Source: Lachnospiraceae bacterium (GTDB lineage Bacteria; Bacillota; Clostridia; Lachnospirales; Lachnospiraceae). From it: 64,000 bases of DNA. Made by a program: the position numbers and the translations under genes. This document shows, in pieces, positions 17,595 to 26,956 of this stretch. The notes beneath the pieces are model-generated. The model ran no database searches. It was not told the DNA's origin and saw only the letters and a list, made by a program, of their open reading frames with translations. Position 1 is the stretch's first letter. Each line of letters starts with the position of its first letter. The stretch lies in NCBI GenBank assembly GCA_021771695.1, contig JAETON010000010.1:1-64000 (forward strand), given 5' to 3'.

Positions 17595-18704
17595 ATGAAA
17601 GATTTTTTTAAAGAAGCAAAAGGTCATTTGATGACTGGTATTGGCTATATGCTTCCATTAATTATTGGGGCATCTTTGGTTGTAGCAATTCCAAAAATTA
17701 TTGGATTATGTATGGGAATTACATCATTGGATCCGTATGCTGAGGGAACAGGATTTTTACATATTCTTAAATTGATTGAAAATGTAGGATGGACAGGTAT
17801 TGGATTAATTAATACGGTTTTAGCAGGTTTTATCGCATACAGTATTGCGGATAAACCGGCGATAGGAGCAGGTTTTATTGGAGGTGCGATTGCTTCTAAT
17901 ACACAGGCAGGGTTTCTTGGAGCAGTGATTGCAGCGTTTATTGCAGGATATACTGTGCGCTGGGCTAAAAAGCATATTCATCTTCCAGAGTCTATGAACA
18001 GTATGATGCCATTAGTTATCTGCCCATTTATAGCAACTGGATTAGTGGCAATTATTATGGGAGCAATTTTGGCAGATCCGCTTGCGTGGATTAATAATTC
18101 GTTAGTGGCATGGTTAAAAGAGATGAGTACAAGTGGAACTTCACAGTTGATTATGGCAATTATTTTAGGTGCAATGATTGCATCAGATATGGGAGGACCA
18201 ATTAATAAATCTGCATGGCTGGCAGGAAATGCATTATTGGCAGAAAATATTTATCAGCCAAACGTATTTATCAACTGTGCAATTTGTATTCCGCCATTAG
18301 CATATGCAATTGCAACAGTCATCCGCAAAAATAGATTTTCTGAATCTTTTAGAGAGGCAGGAAAAGGAAACTGGGTTATGGGATTTATTGGAATTACCGA
18401 AGGAGCAATTCCATTTACTTTGGTAAAACCACAGGTTTTAGTGCCAATTAATATGCTGGGCGGTGCTGTTGGTGCAGCAGTCTGCAGTATTCTTGGAGCA
18501 AAAGGAGATATTCCACCAGTTGGCGGAATTTATGGATTTGTTTCTATAACAAATGGATGGGCTTATTTGGCAGGAATTGCAGCTGGAGCTGTTTTGATTG
18601 CTGTATTGGCAACACTGGCAGTTGATTTTAATCAACAGTCTGAAGAAAGTTCAGAAGAAATTGATATGGATGAAATCGAAATTTCTTTTGAAGATATTAA
18701 ATAA
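17595..18704 (+). CDS. PTS IIC component, fructose/mannosylglycerate family
   Basis: A 369-residue membrane permease with about nine to ten spans. Family landmarks are the HLMTGIGYMLPLIIGASLV start, DKPAIGAGFIGG, SDMGGPINKSAW and the substrate-loop GITEGAIPF. The coupling to a GH38 mannosidase points to a mannosyl compound such as mannosylglycerate as cargo. This is an inference, since IIC sequences alone do not fix the sugar. The last 20 residues are acidic and cytosolic. Confidence 0.9.
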   Translation: MKDFFKEAKGHLMTGIGYMLPLIIGASLVVAIPKIIGLCMGITSLDPYAEGTGFLHILKLIENVGWTGIGLINTVLAGFIAYSIADKPAIGAGFIGGAIASNTQAGFLGAVIAAFIAGYTVRWAKKHIHLPESMNSMMPLVICPFIATGLVAIIMGAILADPLAWINNSLVAWLKEMSTSGTSQLIMAIILGAMIASDMGGPINKSAWLAGNALLAENIYQPNVFINCAICIPPLAYAIATVIRKNRFSESFREAGKGNWVMGFIGITEGAIPFTLVKPQVLVPINMLGGAVGAAVCSILGAKGDIPPVGGIYGFVSITNGWAYLAGIAAGAVLIAVLATLAVDFNQQSEESSEEIDMDEIEISFEDIK

Positions 18705-18725
18705 AGAAAAGTCATAAAGAGGCAG

Positions 18726-18745
18726 AGGCAGAGATGTCTCTGCCT
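18726..18745 (+). other. intercistronic hairpin before the mannosidase gene
   Basis: AGGCAGAGA and TCTCTGCCT form a perfect 9-bp stem around TG, between the IIC stop and the GH38 gene. It is followed by TAAAATGTTTTA, so partial termination is possible and would lower mannosidase relative to transporter. Confidence 0.6.
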
Positions 18746-18770
18746 AAAATGTTTTATAAGGAGAATTATA

Positions 18771-21482
18771 ATGAAACGAAAAATTCATGTAGTACCTCAT
18801 TCTCACTGGGACAGAGAATGGTATTTTACCACTTCTAGATCAAAAGTTTACTTAATGAAAGATTTGAAAGATGTTCTGGATACTTTGGAAAGAAAAGAAG
18901 AGTTTAGATATTTTATGTTGGATGCACAAGCATCTTTATTAGATGATTATATAAAATGGATGCCGCAAGATGAAGAACGGATAAAAAAATTAGTAAGAGA
19001 TAGAAGATTAATTATTGGACCTTGGTATACACAAACAGATCAGTTGGTCATTTCTGGAGAAAGTATTGTCAGAAATATGTATTATGGAATGAAACGATGT
19101 GACGAGTTCGGCGGATATATGAATGTGGGTTATGTGCCAGACTCTTTTGGCCAGTCAGGAAATATGCCGCAGATTTACAGAGAGTTTGGCATTGAAGATA
19201 CACTCTTCTGGCGGGGCGTCAGTGATGATATGGCAGCGAAGACCGATTTTAACTGGCGGGGAGATGATGGAAGCGTGGTGTTTGCCACACAAATTCCTTT
19301 TGGATACTATATTGGAGGAAACATTCCAGAAAATTCAAAAGAGAATGCAGAATTTTGGATAAGGGAATGTCTAGAAAAGGCTGGAAAAAGAAGTGCAACA
19401 AAGCATATTTATTTTCCAAATGGGTTTGACCAGGCTCCAATCCGAACAAATCTTCCGGAGTTAATTCAAGAAAGAAATAAAATAGATAATGAAAATGAAT
19501 ATGTCATCAGCTGTATTGAAGATTATATAAAAGATGTAAAGAATGAGAAACCGAAACTGGAAGAGGTGCAGGGAGAACTCGTAATTGCAAAACATATGAG
19601 AATTCATAAATCTATATTTTCGTCACGATCTGATTTAAAAACAATGAATACAAGAATACAGAATTATGTTGTGAATATTATGGAACCATTGCTCTTTTTA
19701 TCTTATCGGATGGGGAATGATTACCCGCATAAGACGGTAGAAGAAATATGGAAACTGCTGTTTGAGAATGCGGCGCATGATTCCATTGGTTCTTGTATTT
19801 CTGATACTGCCAATGAAGATGTATATGTTCGATATAAACAGGCAGAGGATTTGGCAGTGAATTTAGTGGAACTACATTCCAGATTGATAGCTTCAAGTGT
19901 GAAAAATCAAGCGGATATGACATTTACTGTCATCAATACGTTACCGGAAAAAAGAGAGGATACAGTATTAATAAAAACATATATTCCGGGAGAGAACTTT
20001 GCAATTTTTAGTGAAAAAGGAAACCAATTGGATTATACAATTATAAAATCCAGAGATTTAACCGATTATGTATTGTCTCAGACCATTAAGCTGAATCCAT
20101 CCAGAAAATTTTATGTTCCAGATAGAGTGCTAGAAGCTGTGATTGCAATCAAAACAGAAGATGTTCCAGCGTTGGGATATGTACAATATTTTTTAGAAAC
20201 AAAAGAGGATGGACATATTCCTATGAAAAAAGCGGAAAAGTTGGAAAATGAATTTTATAAAATTACCATTGCAGAAAATGGTTCTTTGATAATTACAGAT
20301 AAAGTAAGTCAAACAGTGTATGAAAATCAAGCAGTACTTGTGGAGAACGGAGATGATGGAGACAGTTTTAACTATTCGCCGCCAAGAAAGGATATGGAAA
20401 TATATTCTACCGATGCACCGTTTGCCTATAAAATATCTCAAAGTGATATATATGGTAAAATGCAGATTGATTTGCATATGGTAATACCAAAAGATTTAGA
20501 AGAACGGGAAAAAGGAAATGTTTCTGTATCTATGCCGGTACGCATGGAGGTTGGACTTCGTAAGGGGAGCAAAATTATTGATTTTAAAGTAGATGTGGAT
20601 AACAAAGGATTATCGCATCGTTTATGTGTATTGTTTGACAGCCAAATTGTCAGTAAATTTAATTATGCTGATGAGCAATTTGGATCTATTAAACGTCCAA
20701 ATTATTATGAAAAAGAAATGAATCTCTATATGGAAGGACAGAAAAATAGAATAGAGAAGAAAGCAGGAATGCAGGAACTGGCAAATTGGGCAAACGATCA
20801 GTCATCATGGCAGGAACCGCCGATTGCCATTGAGCCGACTCAGACTTACGTTTCTTTGACAGATGGGAAATCAGGAATTGCAGTATTCCCACAGGGAGTT
20901 CGTGAATATGAAATTATGGAGGACAGGAAAATCCGCTTGACATTATTCCGTACATATGGATTTATGGGAAAAGAAAATCTGATTTATCGTCCGGGAAGAG
21001 CCAGTGGAGAACGGATTATTGAGACAAAAGATGCACAATTGCAAAAGAAAATGGAATTTACCTTTGGATTTACCAGTTATGCAGGAGGCATTAATACAGC
21101 AAATATTGATACATTGGCAAAGACATACAATTCACCATTAGAAGTATATACATATTCAGAATTTTTAAATGGAAGATTAATATTTTCACAGATGGAAAAA
21201 GAAGGAACAAGGCAGCAAAGAATGTCTTTGTTTGAAACAGAGAATCATCTGGTGGTATCTGCGGTGAAGAAAGCGGAAGCTGGAGATGGTTTAATTATCC
21301 GGCTGTATAATGGCAAAGACCATCAAAAGGTAAAGGATACATTAAAGTTTTACAATCCGATTTCAGAAGCATATTATACAAATTTAAAAGAAGAGAAAAT
21401 TGAAACAATTGAAATTCAAAATAATACAATTAAAGTAAAGGAGCTGTCACACTGTAAATTTGTGACAATTTATGTGAAATAG
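18771..21482 (+). CDS. GH38 alpha-mannosidase, MngB-like
   Basis: A 903-residue cytosolic glycoside hydrolase of family 38. The N-terminus VVPHSHWDREWYF gives zinc ligands H12 and D14. D124 in GYVPDSFGQSGNMP is the catalytic nucleophile, and the late zinc histidine is in NAAHDSIGSC. There is no signal peptide, which fits action on a phosphorylated sugar brought in by the PTS. E. coli MngB cuts 2-O-(6-phospho-mannosyl)-glycerate to mannose-6-phosphate and glycerate, and the same type of reaction is expected here. GGAG precedes the ATG. It abuts the kinase gene. Confidence 0.92.
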   Translation: MKRKIHVVPHSHWDREWYFTTSRSKVYLMKDLKDVLDTLERKEEFRYFMLDAQASLLDDYIKWMPQDEERIKKLVRDRRLIIGPWYTQTDQLVISGESIVRNMYYGMKRCDEFGGYMNVGYVPDSFGQSGNMPQIYREFGIEDTLFWRGVSDDMAAKTDFNWRGDDGSVVFATQIPFGYYIGGNIPENSKENAEFWIRECLEKAGKRSATKHIYFPNGFDQAPIRTNLPELIQERNKIDNENEYVISCIEDYIKDVKNEKPKLEEVQGELVIAKHMRIHKSIFSSRSDLKTMNTRIQNYVVNIMEPLLFLSYRMGNDYPHKTVEEIWKLLFENAAHDSIGSCISDTANEDVYVRYKQAEDLAVNLVELHSRLIASSVKNQADMTFTVINTLPEKREDTVLIKTYIPGENFAIFSEKGNQLDYTIIKSRDLTDYVLSQTIKLNPSRKFYVPDRVLEAVIAIKTEDVPALGYVQYFLETKEDGHIPMKKAEKLENEFYKITIAENGSLIITDKVSQTVYENQAVLVENGDDGDSFNYSPPRKDMEIYSTDAPFAYKISQSDIYGKMQIDLHMVIPKDLEEREKGNVSVSMPVRMEVGLRKGSKIIDFKVDVDNKGLSHRLCVLFDSQIVSKFNYADEQFGSIKRPNYYEKEMNLYMEGQKNRIEKKAGMQELANWANDQSSWQEPPIAIEPTQTYVSLTDGKSGIAVFPQGVREYEIMEDRKIRLTLFRTYGFMGKENLIYRPGRASGERIIETKDAQLQKKMEFTFGFTSYAGGINTANIDTLAKTYNSPLEVYTYSEFLNGRLIFSQMEKEGTRQQRMSLFETENHLVVSAVKKAEAGDGLIIRLYNGKDHQKVKDTLKFYNPISEAYYTNLKEEKIETIEIQNNTIKVKELSHCKFVTIYVK

Positions 21483-21483
21483 T

Positions 21484-22380
21484 ATGAAGTATGCAGCAGC
21501 AATTGATATTGGAGGCACCAATACCCGTGTGGCTCTGATTGATGAAAAATATCAAATAATAGAACGGGTACAGTTTGCAACAAATCCAGAGAACCCGCAG
21601 GAGACCTTAGAAAAGATTGCCGAAGTGATAAAACAATATTCCGGCGGTGTTGTTGGAGCTGGGATGTCTTGCCCGGGACCGCTGGATTTGTATCAAGGGA
21701 AAATTTTAACTCCGCCAAATTTGAAAGGACAGTGGCATGATTTATATGTATCAAAAAAACTTGAAAAAATGATTGGAATTCCAGTGTATTTGGAAAATGA
21801 CGCCAATCTTGCAGGGCTTGCAGAAGCAGTTATTGGAGAAGGAAAAGAATATCGTTATGTACAGTTTTTAACCGTTTCTACCGGACTAGGGGCTGGATTT
21901 GTTATAGACAGGAAAATTTATTTGGGAGCACATGGATTTGCCAATGAAGTGGCAAATAGTATTATGATACAAGATGGTCCTTCGCACGGAACAATTATTC
22001 CGGGAGGAATTGAAGCAATCAGCAGCGGAACAGCGATTACAAATCGAGCAAAAGCAGCAGGACTTCATGTGAAACATGCGGGAGAAGTTCATGATTTGGC
22101 TTTAAGTGGAAATGAGACGGCACAAAAGATTATGGAAGAAGCAAAAAATTATTTAGCAAATTATATTGCTTTTATTTATGGATATGCAGATCCTGATATA
22201 GTAATTTTGGGAGGATCCGTAGCTTTAAAAATCAAAGGATTTGCTGAGGAAGTAGAAGCTTTGGTAAAAAATAAAGTATATGATGTAATAAGGCCTTATG
22301 TTAAAGTACATAAATCCGTGCTAAATGAGGATTCGGGACTTTTGGGGGCTGCCTGCCTTGTATTTATAAAGCAGTCATAA
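21484..22380 (+). CDS. ROK-family sugar kinase, zinc motif missing
   Basis: 298 residues with the ROK ATP-binding start AIDIGGTNTRVALID, the catalytic region LENDANLAGLAEAVIGEG and TVSTGLGAGFVIDRK. It should phosphorylate a free hexose (mannose or glucose) released by the mannosidase. The usual zinc signature CxCGxxGC is absent: the segment after FANEVANS runs SHGTIIPGGIEAISSG without cysteines. Some ROK kinases lack zinc, so activity is still plausible. It is the last gene of the mannosidase operon and starts 2 bp after the GH38 stop. Confidence 0.87.
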   Translation: MKYAAAIDIGGTNTRVALIDEKYQIIERVQFATNPENPQETLEKIAEVIKQYSGGVVGAGMSCPGPLDLYQGKILTPPNLKGQWHDLYVSKKLEKMIGIPVYLENDANLAGLAEAVIGEGKEYRYVQFLTVSTGLGAGFVIDRKIYLGAHGFANEVANSIMIQDGPSHGTIIPGGIEAISSGTAITNRAKAAGLHVKHAGEVHDLALSGNETAQKIMEEAKNYLANYIAFIYGYADPDIVILGGSVALKIKGFAEEVEALVKNKVYDVIRPYVKVHKSVLNEDSGLLGAACLVFIKQS

Positions 22381-22401
22381 GAAAAAACCACAAAACAATG
22401 A

Positions 22402-22431
22402 TTGACGAAACCATACTCTTAATGTTAATAT
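22402..22431 (+). promoter_or_regulatory. promoter of the ileS T-box leader
   Basis: TTGACG (22402-22407) with TTAATA (22425-22430, 17-base spacer) or TAATAT one base later. It lies about 10 bp before the leader. Confidence 0.65.
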
Positions 22432-22441
22432 AAATCCATAT

Positions 22442-22672
22442 GAAAAAGCGATGATGGAGACAGTATTTATATTCTGAAAGTGAGAGCGAGTCTGGGATGG
22501 TGTGAGCCGGATATCAGTAGGGTATGAAGAACATCACTCCTAAGCTGCAGGCTGAATAACAGTAAGCTGTGCCGGCATCCTCCGTTAACAGGATAACATA
22601 TGATAGTATGTGAAATAGGTGGTTAGTAAGCAACGGTGTTGTCCTATTTTGGACAACACCTTTTCTTTTGTT
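22442..22672 (+). ncRNA. T-box leader, isoleucine-specific, of ileS
   Basis: The leader has the T-box order of elements. It opens with GCGATGATGGAGACAGTA, then AGAGCGAG and GGATGGTGTGAG in the stem I apex. The likely specifier ATC (Ile) is at 22533-22535, followed by ACTCCTAAGCTGC. The antiterminator bulge TGGT at 22620-22623 would pair with the ACCA end of uncharged tRNA-Ile. The terminator GGTGTTGTCC/GGACAACACC (22635-22660) is followed by TTTTCTTTT. Uncharged tRNA-Ile should prevent termination and raise ileS expression. Confidence 0.88.
22635..22670 (+). terminator. T-box-controlled terminator
   Basis: GGTGTTGTCC and GGACAACACC form a 10-bp stem around TATTTT, followed by TTTTCTTTTG. The left arm overlaps the region that would form the antiterminator, as in other T-box leaders. 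Confidence 0.85.
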
Positions 22673-22742
22673 CTAAAACAAAGATTCCGCAATTTCATAA
22701 TACGAATGATTTTAATATTATTTTATAGAAGGAGAACGAACC

Positions 22743-25700
22743 ATGTACAAGAAAGTGTCTTCCGATCTGAATTTTGTAGATCGTGAGAAAGAAACCGTGA
22801 AATTTTGGAAAGAAAATCAGATTTTCGAAAAAAGTATTGAAGAACGTAAAGATGATCCGACTTATACATTTTATGACGGACCTCCAACAGCCAATGGAAA
22901 ACCTCATATTGGACATGTATTAACTCGTGTTATCAAAGATATGATTCCGCGTTACCAGACCATGAAAGGCCATAAGATTATTCGTAAAGCCGGATGGGAT
23001 ACCCATGGGCTTCCGGTAGAGTTAGAAGTTGAAAAACTGCTTGGTCTGGATGGAAAAGAGCAGATTGAAGAATATGGTCTGGAACCATTTATCAATAAAT
23101 GTAAAGAAAGTGTTTGGAAATACAAAGGAATGTGGGAAGACTTCTCCAATACCGTTGGTTTCTGGGCGGATATGGATGATCCATATGTAACTTATGACAA
23201 TAATTTTATTGAGTCTGTATGGTGGGCATTGAAACAGATTTGGGACAAAGGACTTCTTTACAAAGGATTTAAGATTGTACCTTACTGCCCTCGCTGTGGA
23301 ACACCGTTATCTGCACAGGAAGTTGCACAAGGATATAAAGATGTGAAAGAACGCTCTGCAGTGGTACGTTTTAAGGTGAAAGATGAAGATGCCTATTTCC
23401 TTGCATGGACCACAACCCCTTGGACACTGCCTTCCAACATTGGACTTTGTGTAAATCCAAAAGAAACTTATGCAAAGGTAAAAGCAGCAGACGGTTATGT
23501 TTATTACATGGCAGAAGCCTTGCTTGATACAGTATTGGGAAAATTAGCAGATGAAGAAGCGGGAACTCCTGCATATGAAGTTTTGGAAACTTATACAGGA
23601 AAAGAATTAGAATACAAAGAATATGAACCTCTTTATGACTGTGCTGCAAAAGTAGCAGAGAAACAACATAAAAAAGCATTTTATGTAACATGTGACGGAT
23701 ATGTCACTTTAACAGATGGTACAGGTATTGTTCATATTGCTCCTGCATTTGGTGAAGACGATGCAAAAGTTGGAAGAAATTATGATATGCCGTTTGTACA
23801 GTTGGTTGATGGAAAAGGCCAGATGACAGACGATACTCCATTTGCCGGATTATTTGTGAAGAAAGCAGATCCTGAAGTATTAAAAGACTTAGATTCCAGA
23901 GGATTATTATATGATGCACCAAAATTCGAGCATAGTTATCCTCACTGCTGGCGCTGTGATACTCCATTGATTTACTATGCAAGAGAATCATGGTTTATTA
24001 AGATGACAGATGTAAAGGATGATTTGATTGCCAACAATAACACAGTCAACTGGGTACCGGAAAGCATTGGAAAAGGACGTTTTGGCGATTGGCTGGAAAA
24101 TGTACAGGATTGGGGAATTTCCCGTAACCGTTATTGGGGAACTCCATTAAATATTTGGGAATGTGAATGTGGACATCAGCACTCCATTGGTTCTATTGAA
24201 GAGCTAAAGAGTATGTCTGATAACTGTCCGGACGATATTGAACTTCACCGCCCATATATCGATGACGTAACAATCAAGTGTCCAATTTGTGGAAAAGAAA
24301 TGCACCGTGTAGAAGAAGTTATCGACTGCTGGTTTGATTCAGGTTCCATGCCGTTTGCACAGTGGCATTATCCATTTGAAAATAAAGAAATTTTTGAAGA
24401 TAACTTCCCAGCAAACTTTATTTCTGAAGCTGTGGATCAGACACGTGGGTGGTTCTATTCCTTAATGGCAATTTCTACTTTATTATTTAATAAATCACCA
24501 TATAAGAATGTTGTTGTTTTGGGACACGTTCAAGATGAAAACGGACAGAAGATGAGTAAATCCAAAGGAAATGCAGTGGATCCGTTTGATGCACTGGAAG
24601 AGCATGGAGCAGACGCAATCCGCTGGTATTTCTATACCAATAGTGCACCTTGGCTGCCAAATCGTTTTCATGCAAAAGCAGTTACGGAAGGACAGCGTAA
24701 ATTCATGGGTACTCTGTGGAATACTTATGCATTCTATGTATTGTATGCGGAAATTGATCAGTTTGATCCAACCAAACATGAACTGGAATATGATAAACTT
24801 TCTGTGATGGATAAATGGCTGTTATCTAAGATGAACACGATGGTAAAATCTGTGGATGAGAATCTGGGTGATTACCGTATTCCAGAAGCTGCAAGGGCAT
24901 TACAGGAATTTGTAGATGATATGAGTAACTGGTATGTAAGACGCTGCCGCGGCCGTTTCTGGGCAAAGGGAATGGAGCAGGATAAAGTCAATGCGTACAT
25001 GACATTGTATACAGCATTGGTTACTGTATGTAAGGCAGCAGCACCAATGATTCCATTTATGACCGAAGAAATCTATCAGAACATCGTGAAGAGTGTAGAC
25101 GAAACTGCACCGGAAAGTATTCATTTATGTGATTTTCCTGTATACAATGCAGAACAGGCAGATGAAAAACTGGAAGCAGATATGGAAATGGTATTAAAAA
25201 TTGTTGTTCTTGGACGTGCATGCCGAAACAGTGCAGCAATCAAAAACCGTCAGCCAATTGGACAGATGTATGTGAAAGCAGCAGCAGAACTTCTGGAATA
25301 CTATCAGGACATTGTACTGGATGAATTAAATGTAAAAGTAATTACATTTACAGATGATATTTCCAGCTTTACAACATATAATTTCAAACCACAGTTAAAG
25401 ACAGTGGGACCGAAATATGGAAAACTTGTTGGAGGAATCCGTAATTATCTTGCAAATGTGGACGGAAATGAAGCAAAAGCTGAATTAGATTCCAAAGGTG
25501 TTTTGGCATTTGATATTGATGGAATACCAGTAGAACTGGCAGAAGAAGATCTGTTAATTGAAATGGTAAAACAGGAAGGATTTGTAACAGAGGCAGACGG
25601 CGGAGTGACTGTTGTACTGGATACAAACTTGACGGAAGATCTTTTGGAGGAAGGATTTGTCCGCGAAGTGGTAAGTAAGATTCAGTCTATGAGAAAAGAA

Positions 25701-25898
25701 GCTGGATTTGAAGTCACAGATAAAATCACACTTTCTTACCAAGGCAGTGAAAAGGCCGCAGGAATCATCAGCAAAAATGAAGAAACCATTGCCGGCGATG
25801 TACTTGCAACAGCCGTAAATGCCGGAAAAGCAGCAGGATATACCAAAGAATGGAATATCAATGGTGAAAAAGTAACTCTGGGAGTGGAAAAGAATTAA
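22743..25898 (+). CDS. ileS: isoleucyl-tRNA synthetase, long (type 2, eukaryote-like) form
   Basis: 1051 residues of a class I synthetase. The signature PHIGH is at 55-58 and KMSKS at about 603-607. CxxC pairs (CPRCGTPL, CWRCDTPL, CPICGKEM) mark zinc-finger-like editing and catalytic regions. CWFDSGSMPFAQWHYPF and the extra C-terminal length fit the eukaryote/archaea-like IleS2 class rather than the roughly 920-residue bacterial IleS1. IleS2 enzymes are generally insensitive to mupirocin. The gene is controlled by the T-box upstream; AGAAGGAG precedes the ATG. Confidence 0.95.
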   Translation: MYKKVSSDLNFVDREKETVKFWKENQIFEKSIEERKDDPTYTFYDGPPTANGKPHIGHVLTRVIKDMIPRYQTMKGHKIIRKAGWDTHGLPVELEVEKLLGLDGKEQIEEYGLEPFINKCKESVWKYKGMWEDFSNTVGFWADMDDPYVTYDNNFIESVWWALKQIWDKGLLYKGFKIVPYCPRCGTPLSAQEVAQGYKDVKERSAVVRFKVKDEDAYFLAWTTTPWTLPSNIGLCVNPKETYAKVKAADGYVYYMAEALLDTVLGKLADEEAGTPAYEVLETYTGKELEYKEYEPLYDCAAKVAEKQHKKAFYVTCDGYVTLTDGTGIVHIAPAFGEDDAKVGRNYDMPFVQLVDGKGQMTDDTPFAGLFVKKADPEVLKDLDSRGLLYDAPKFEHSYPHCWRCDTPLIYYARESWFIKMTDVKDDLIANNNTVNWVPESIGKGRFGDWLENVQDWGISRNRYWGTPLNIWECECGHQHSIGSIEELKSMSDNCPDDIELHRPYIDDVTIKCPICGKEMHRVEEVIDCWFDSGSMPFAQWHYPFENKEIFEDNFPANFISEAVDQTRGWFYSLMAISTLLFNKSPYKNVVVLGHVQDENGQKMSKSKGNAVDPFDALEEHGADAIRWYFYTNSAPWLPNRFHAKAVTEGQRKFMGTLWNTYAFYVLYAEIDQFDPTKHELEYDKLSVMDKWLLSKMNTMVKSVDENLGDYRIPEAARALQEFVDDMSNWYVRRCRGRFWAKGMEQDKVNAYMTLYTALVTVCKAAAPMIPFMTEEIYQNIVKSVDETAPESIHLCDFPVYNAEQADEKLEADMEMVLKIVVLGRACRNSAAIKNRQPIGQMYVKAAAELLEYYQDIVLDELNVKVITFTDDISSFTTYNFKPQLKTVGPKYGKLVGGIRNYLANVDGNEAKAELDSKGVLAFDIDGIPVELAEEDLLIEMVKQEGFVTEADGGVTVVLDTNLTEDLLEEGFVREVVSKIQSMRKEAGFEVTDKITLSYQGSEKAAGIISKNEETIAGDVLATAVNAGKAAGYTKEWNINGEKVTLGVEKN

Positions 25899-25922
25899 AA
25901 TAAAACTTGGAAAGGCAGATTC

Positions 25923-26912
25923 ATGGAGTATTACGGAACTTTGGGACCGGCATGTTATGAAAAGAATGTTTTAAAACAGATGATAAAGGCTGGAATGACA
26001 GGAATCCGTTTAAATTTATCCCATAAATCGTTAAGAGAAAGCGAAGAATGGATTGATAATTACTTAGATGCTGTACAAGAGGAAGGTGTTGCTGGGCATT
26101 TGATGATTGATTTGCAGGGACCGGAACTGCGGATTGAAAGTCTGCCGGCGGAAATGATATTGGAGCCTGGAAGGAAAGTGACCTTTGGTGATGGACAGAT
26201 TCCTATGTCTGAGAAAATGATGCCTAAAATGGAAACCGGCCAGCAGATTTTGCTGGATGATGGAAAAATTGAACTAAAAGTTTTGGAAAAGACGAGAGAA
26301 TATCAATATGATTGTCAAGTTATTTGCGGGGGTGTATTAACATCGAAAAAGAGTGCGGCTTTCCCGGGGTGTCAAGTACAGCAGCCGACGTTGACAGATC
26401 AAGATATAGAGAATCTGTCATATGTACAGAAGTATCAAGTGACGGATGTAATGCTTCCTTTTGTGCGGGATAAAGAGGATTTAAGAAATCTTAGAAATGC
26501 ACTGCATAAAGCAGGCTGTCCGAATGTAAGAATTTTTGCTAAAATTGAAAATATGGAAGGGGTAAAACATGCAGAGGAGTTAATCCCTTATTGTGATTAT
26601 CTTGTGATTGCAAGAGGAGATTTAGGGAATGCTGTGCCGCTTTCAAACCTGCCGGGTATCCAGTATCAGTTGTCAGAAATCTGCCGTAAATATCATCGGA
26701 AATTTTTAGTGGTTACACAGATGTTGAATTCTATGATGGAACACCCATATCCTACCAGAGCAGAGGTCAATGATATTTTTCAAGCGGTGATGCAAGGGGC
26801 ATCTGCAGTGATGCTGACTGGAGAAACAGCTGCAGGCAAATATCCGGTAGAAGCTATGGAAATGTTAGTGAATACCGGAGAAGCCGCAGGAAAATATAGA
26901 AAAGAAAATTAA
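25923..26912 (+). CDS. short pyruvate-kinase-like protein lacking the C-terminal domain
   Basis: 329 residues covering only the A and B domains of pyruvate kinase (470 or more residues is normal). The recognisable elements are YGTLGPACY, IRLNLSHKS (metal/phosphate N and S), IDLQGPELR (normally LDTKGPEIR), the catalytic lysine in FAKIENMEG, ARGDLG and MLTGETAAGKYPVEA. The whole regulatory C domain is missing, and T-to-L and K-to-Q changes occur in the GPE loop. The gene is intact and has a terminator, so this is a paralog rather than a broken gene. It may act on another enol-phosphate or lack allostery. It follows ileS by 24 bp. Confidence 0.85.
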   Translation: MEYYGTLGPACYEKNVLKQMIKAGMTGIRLNLSHKSLRESEEWIDNYLDAVQEEGVAGHLMIDLQGPELRIESLPAEMILEPGRKVTFGDGQIPMSEKMMPKMETGQQILLDDGKIELKVLEKTREYQYDCQVICGGVLTSKKSAAFPGCQVQQPTLTDQDIENLSYVQKYQVTDVMLPFVRDKEDLRNLRNALHKAGCPNVRIFAKIENMEGVKHAEELIPYCDYLVIARGDLGNAVPLSNLPGIQYQLSEICRKYHRKFLVVTQMLNSMMEHPYPTRAEVNDIFQAVMQGASAVMLTGETAAGKYPVEAMEMLVNTGEAAGKYRKEN

Positions 26913-26916
26913 AAAT

Positions 26917-26946
26917 ATCCCTATGGAGCAAAAGCTTCATAGGGAT
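26917..26946. terminator. bidirectional terminator
   Basis: ATCCCTATG and CATAGGGAT enclose AGC/GCT pairs and an AAAA loop. The hairpin lies between two convergent genes. Confidence 0.75.
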
Positions 26947-26956
26947 TTATACGTAA

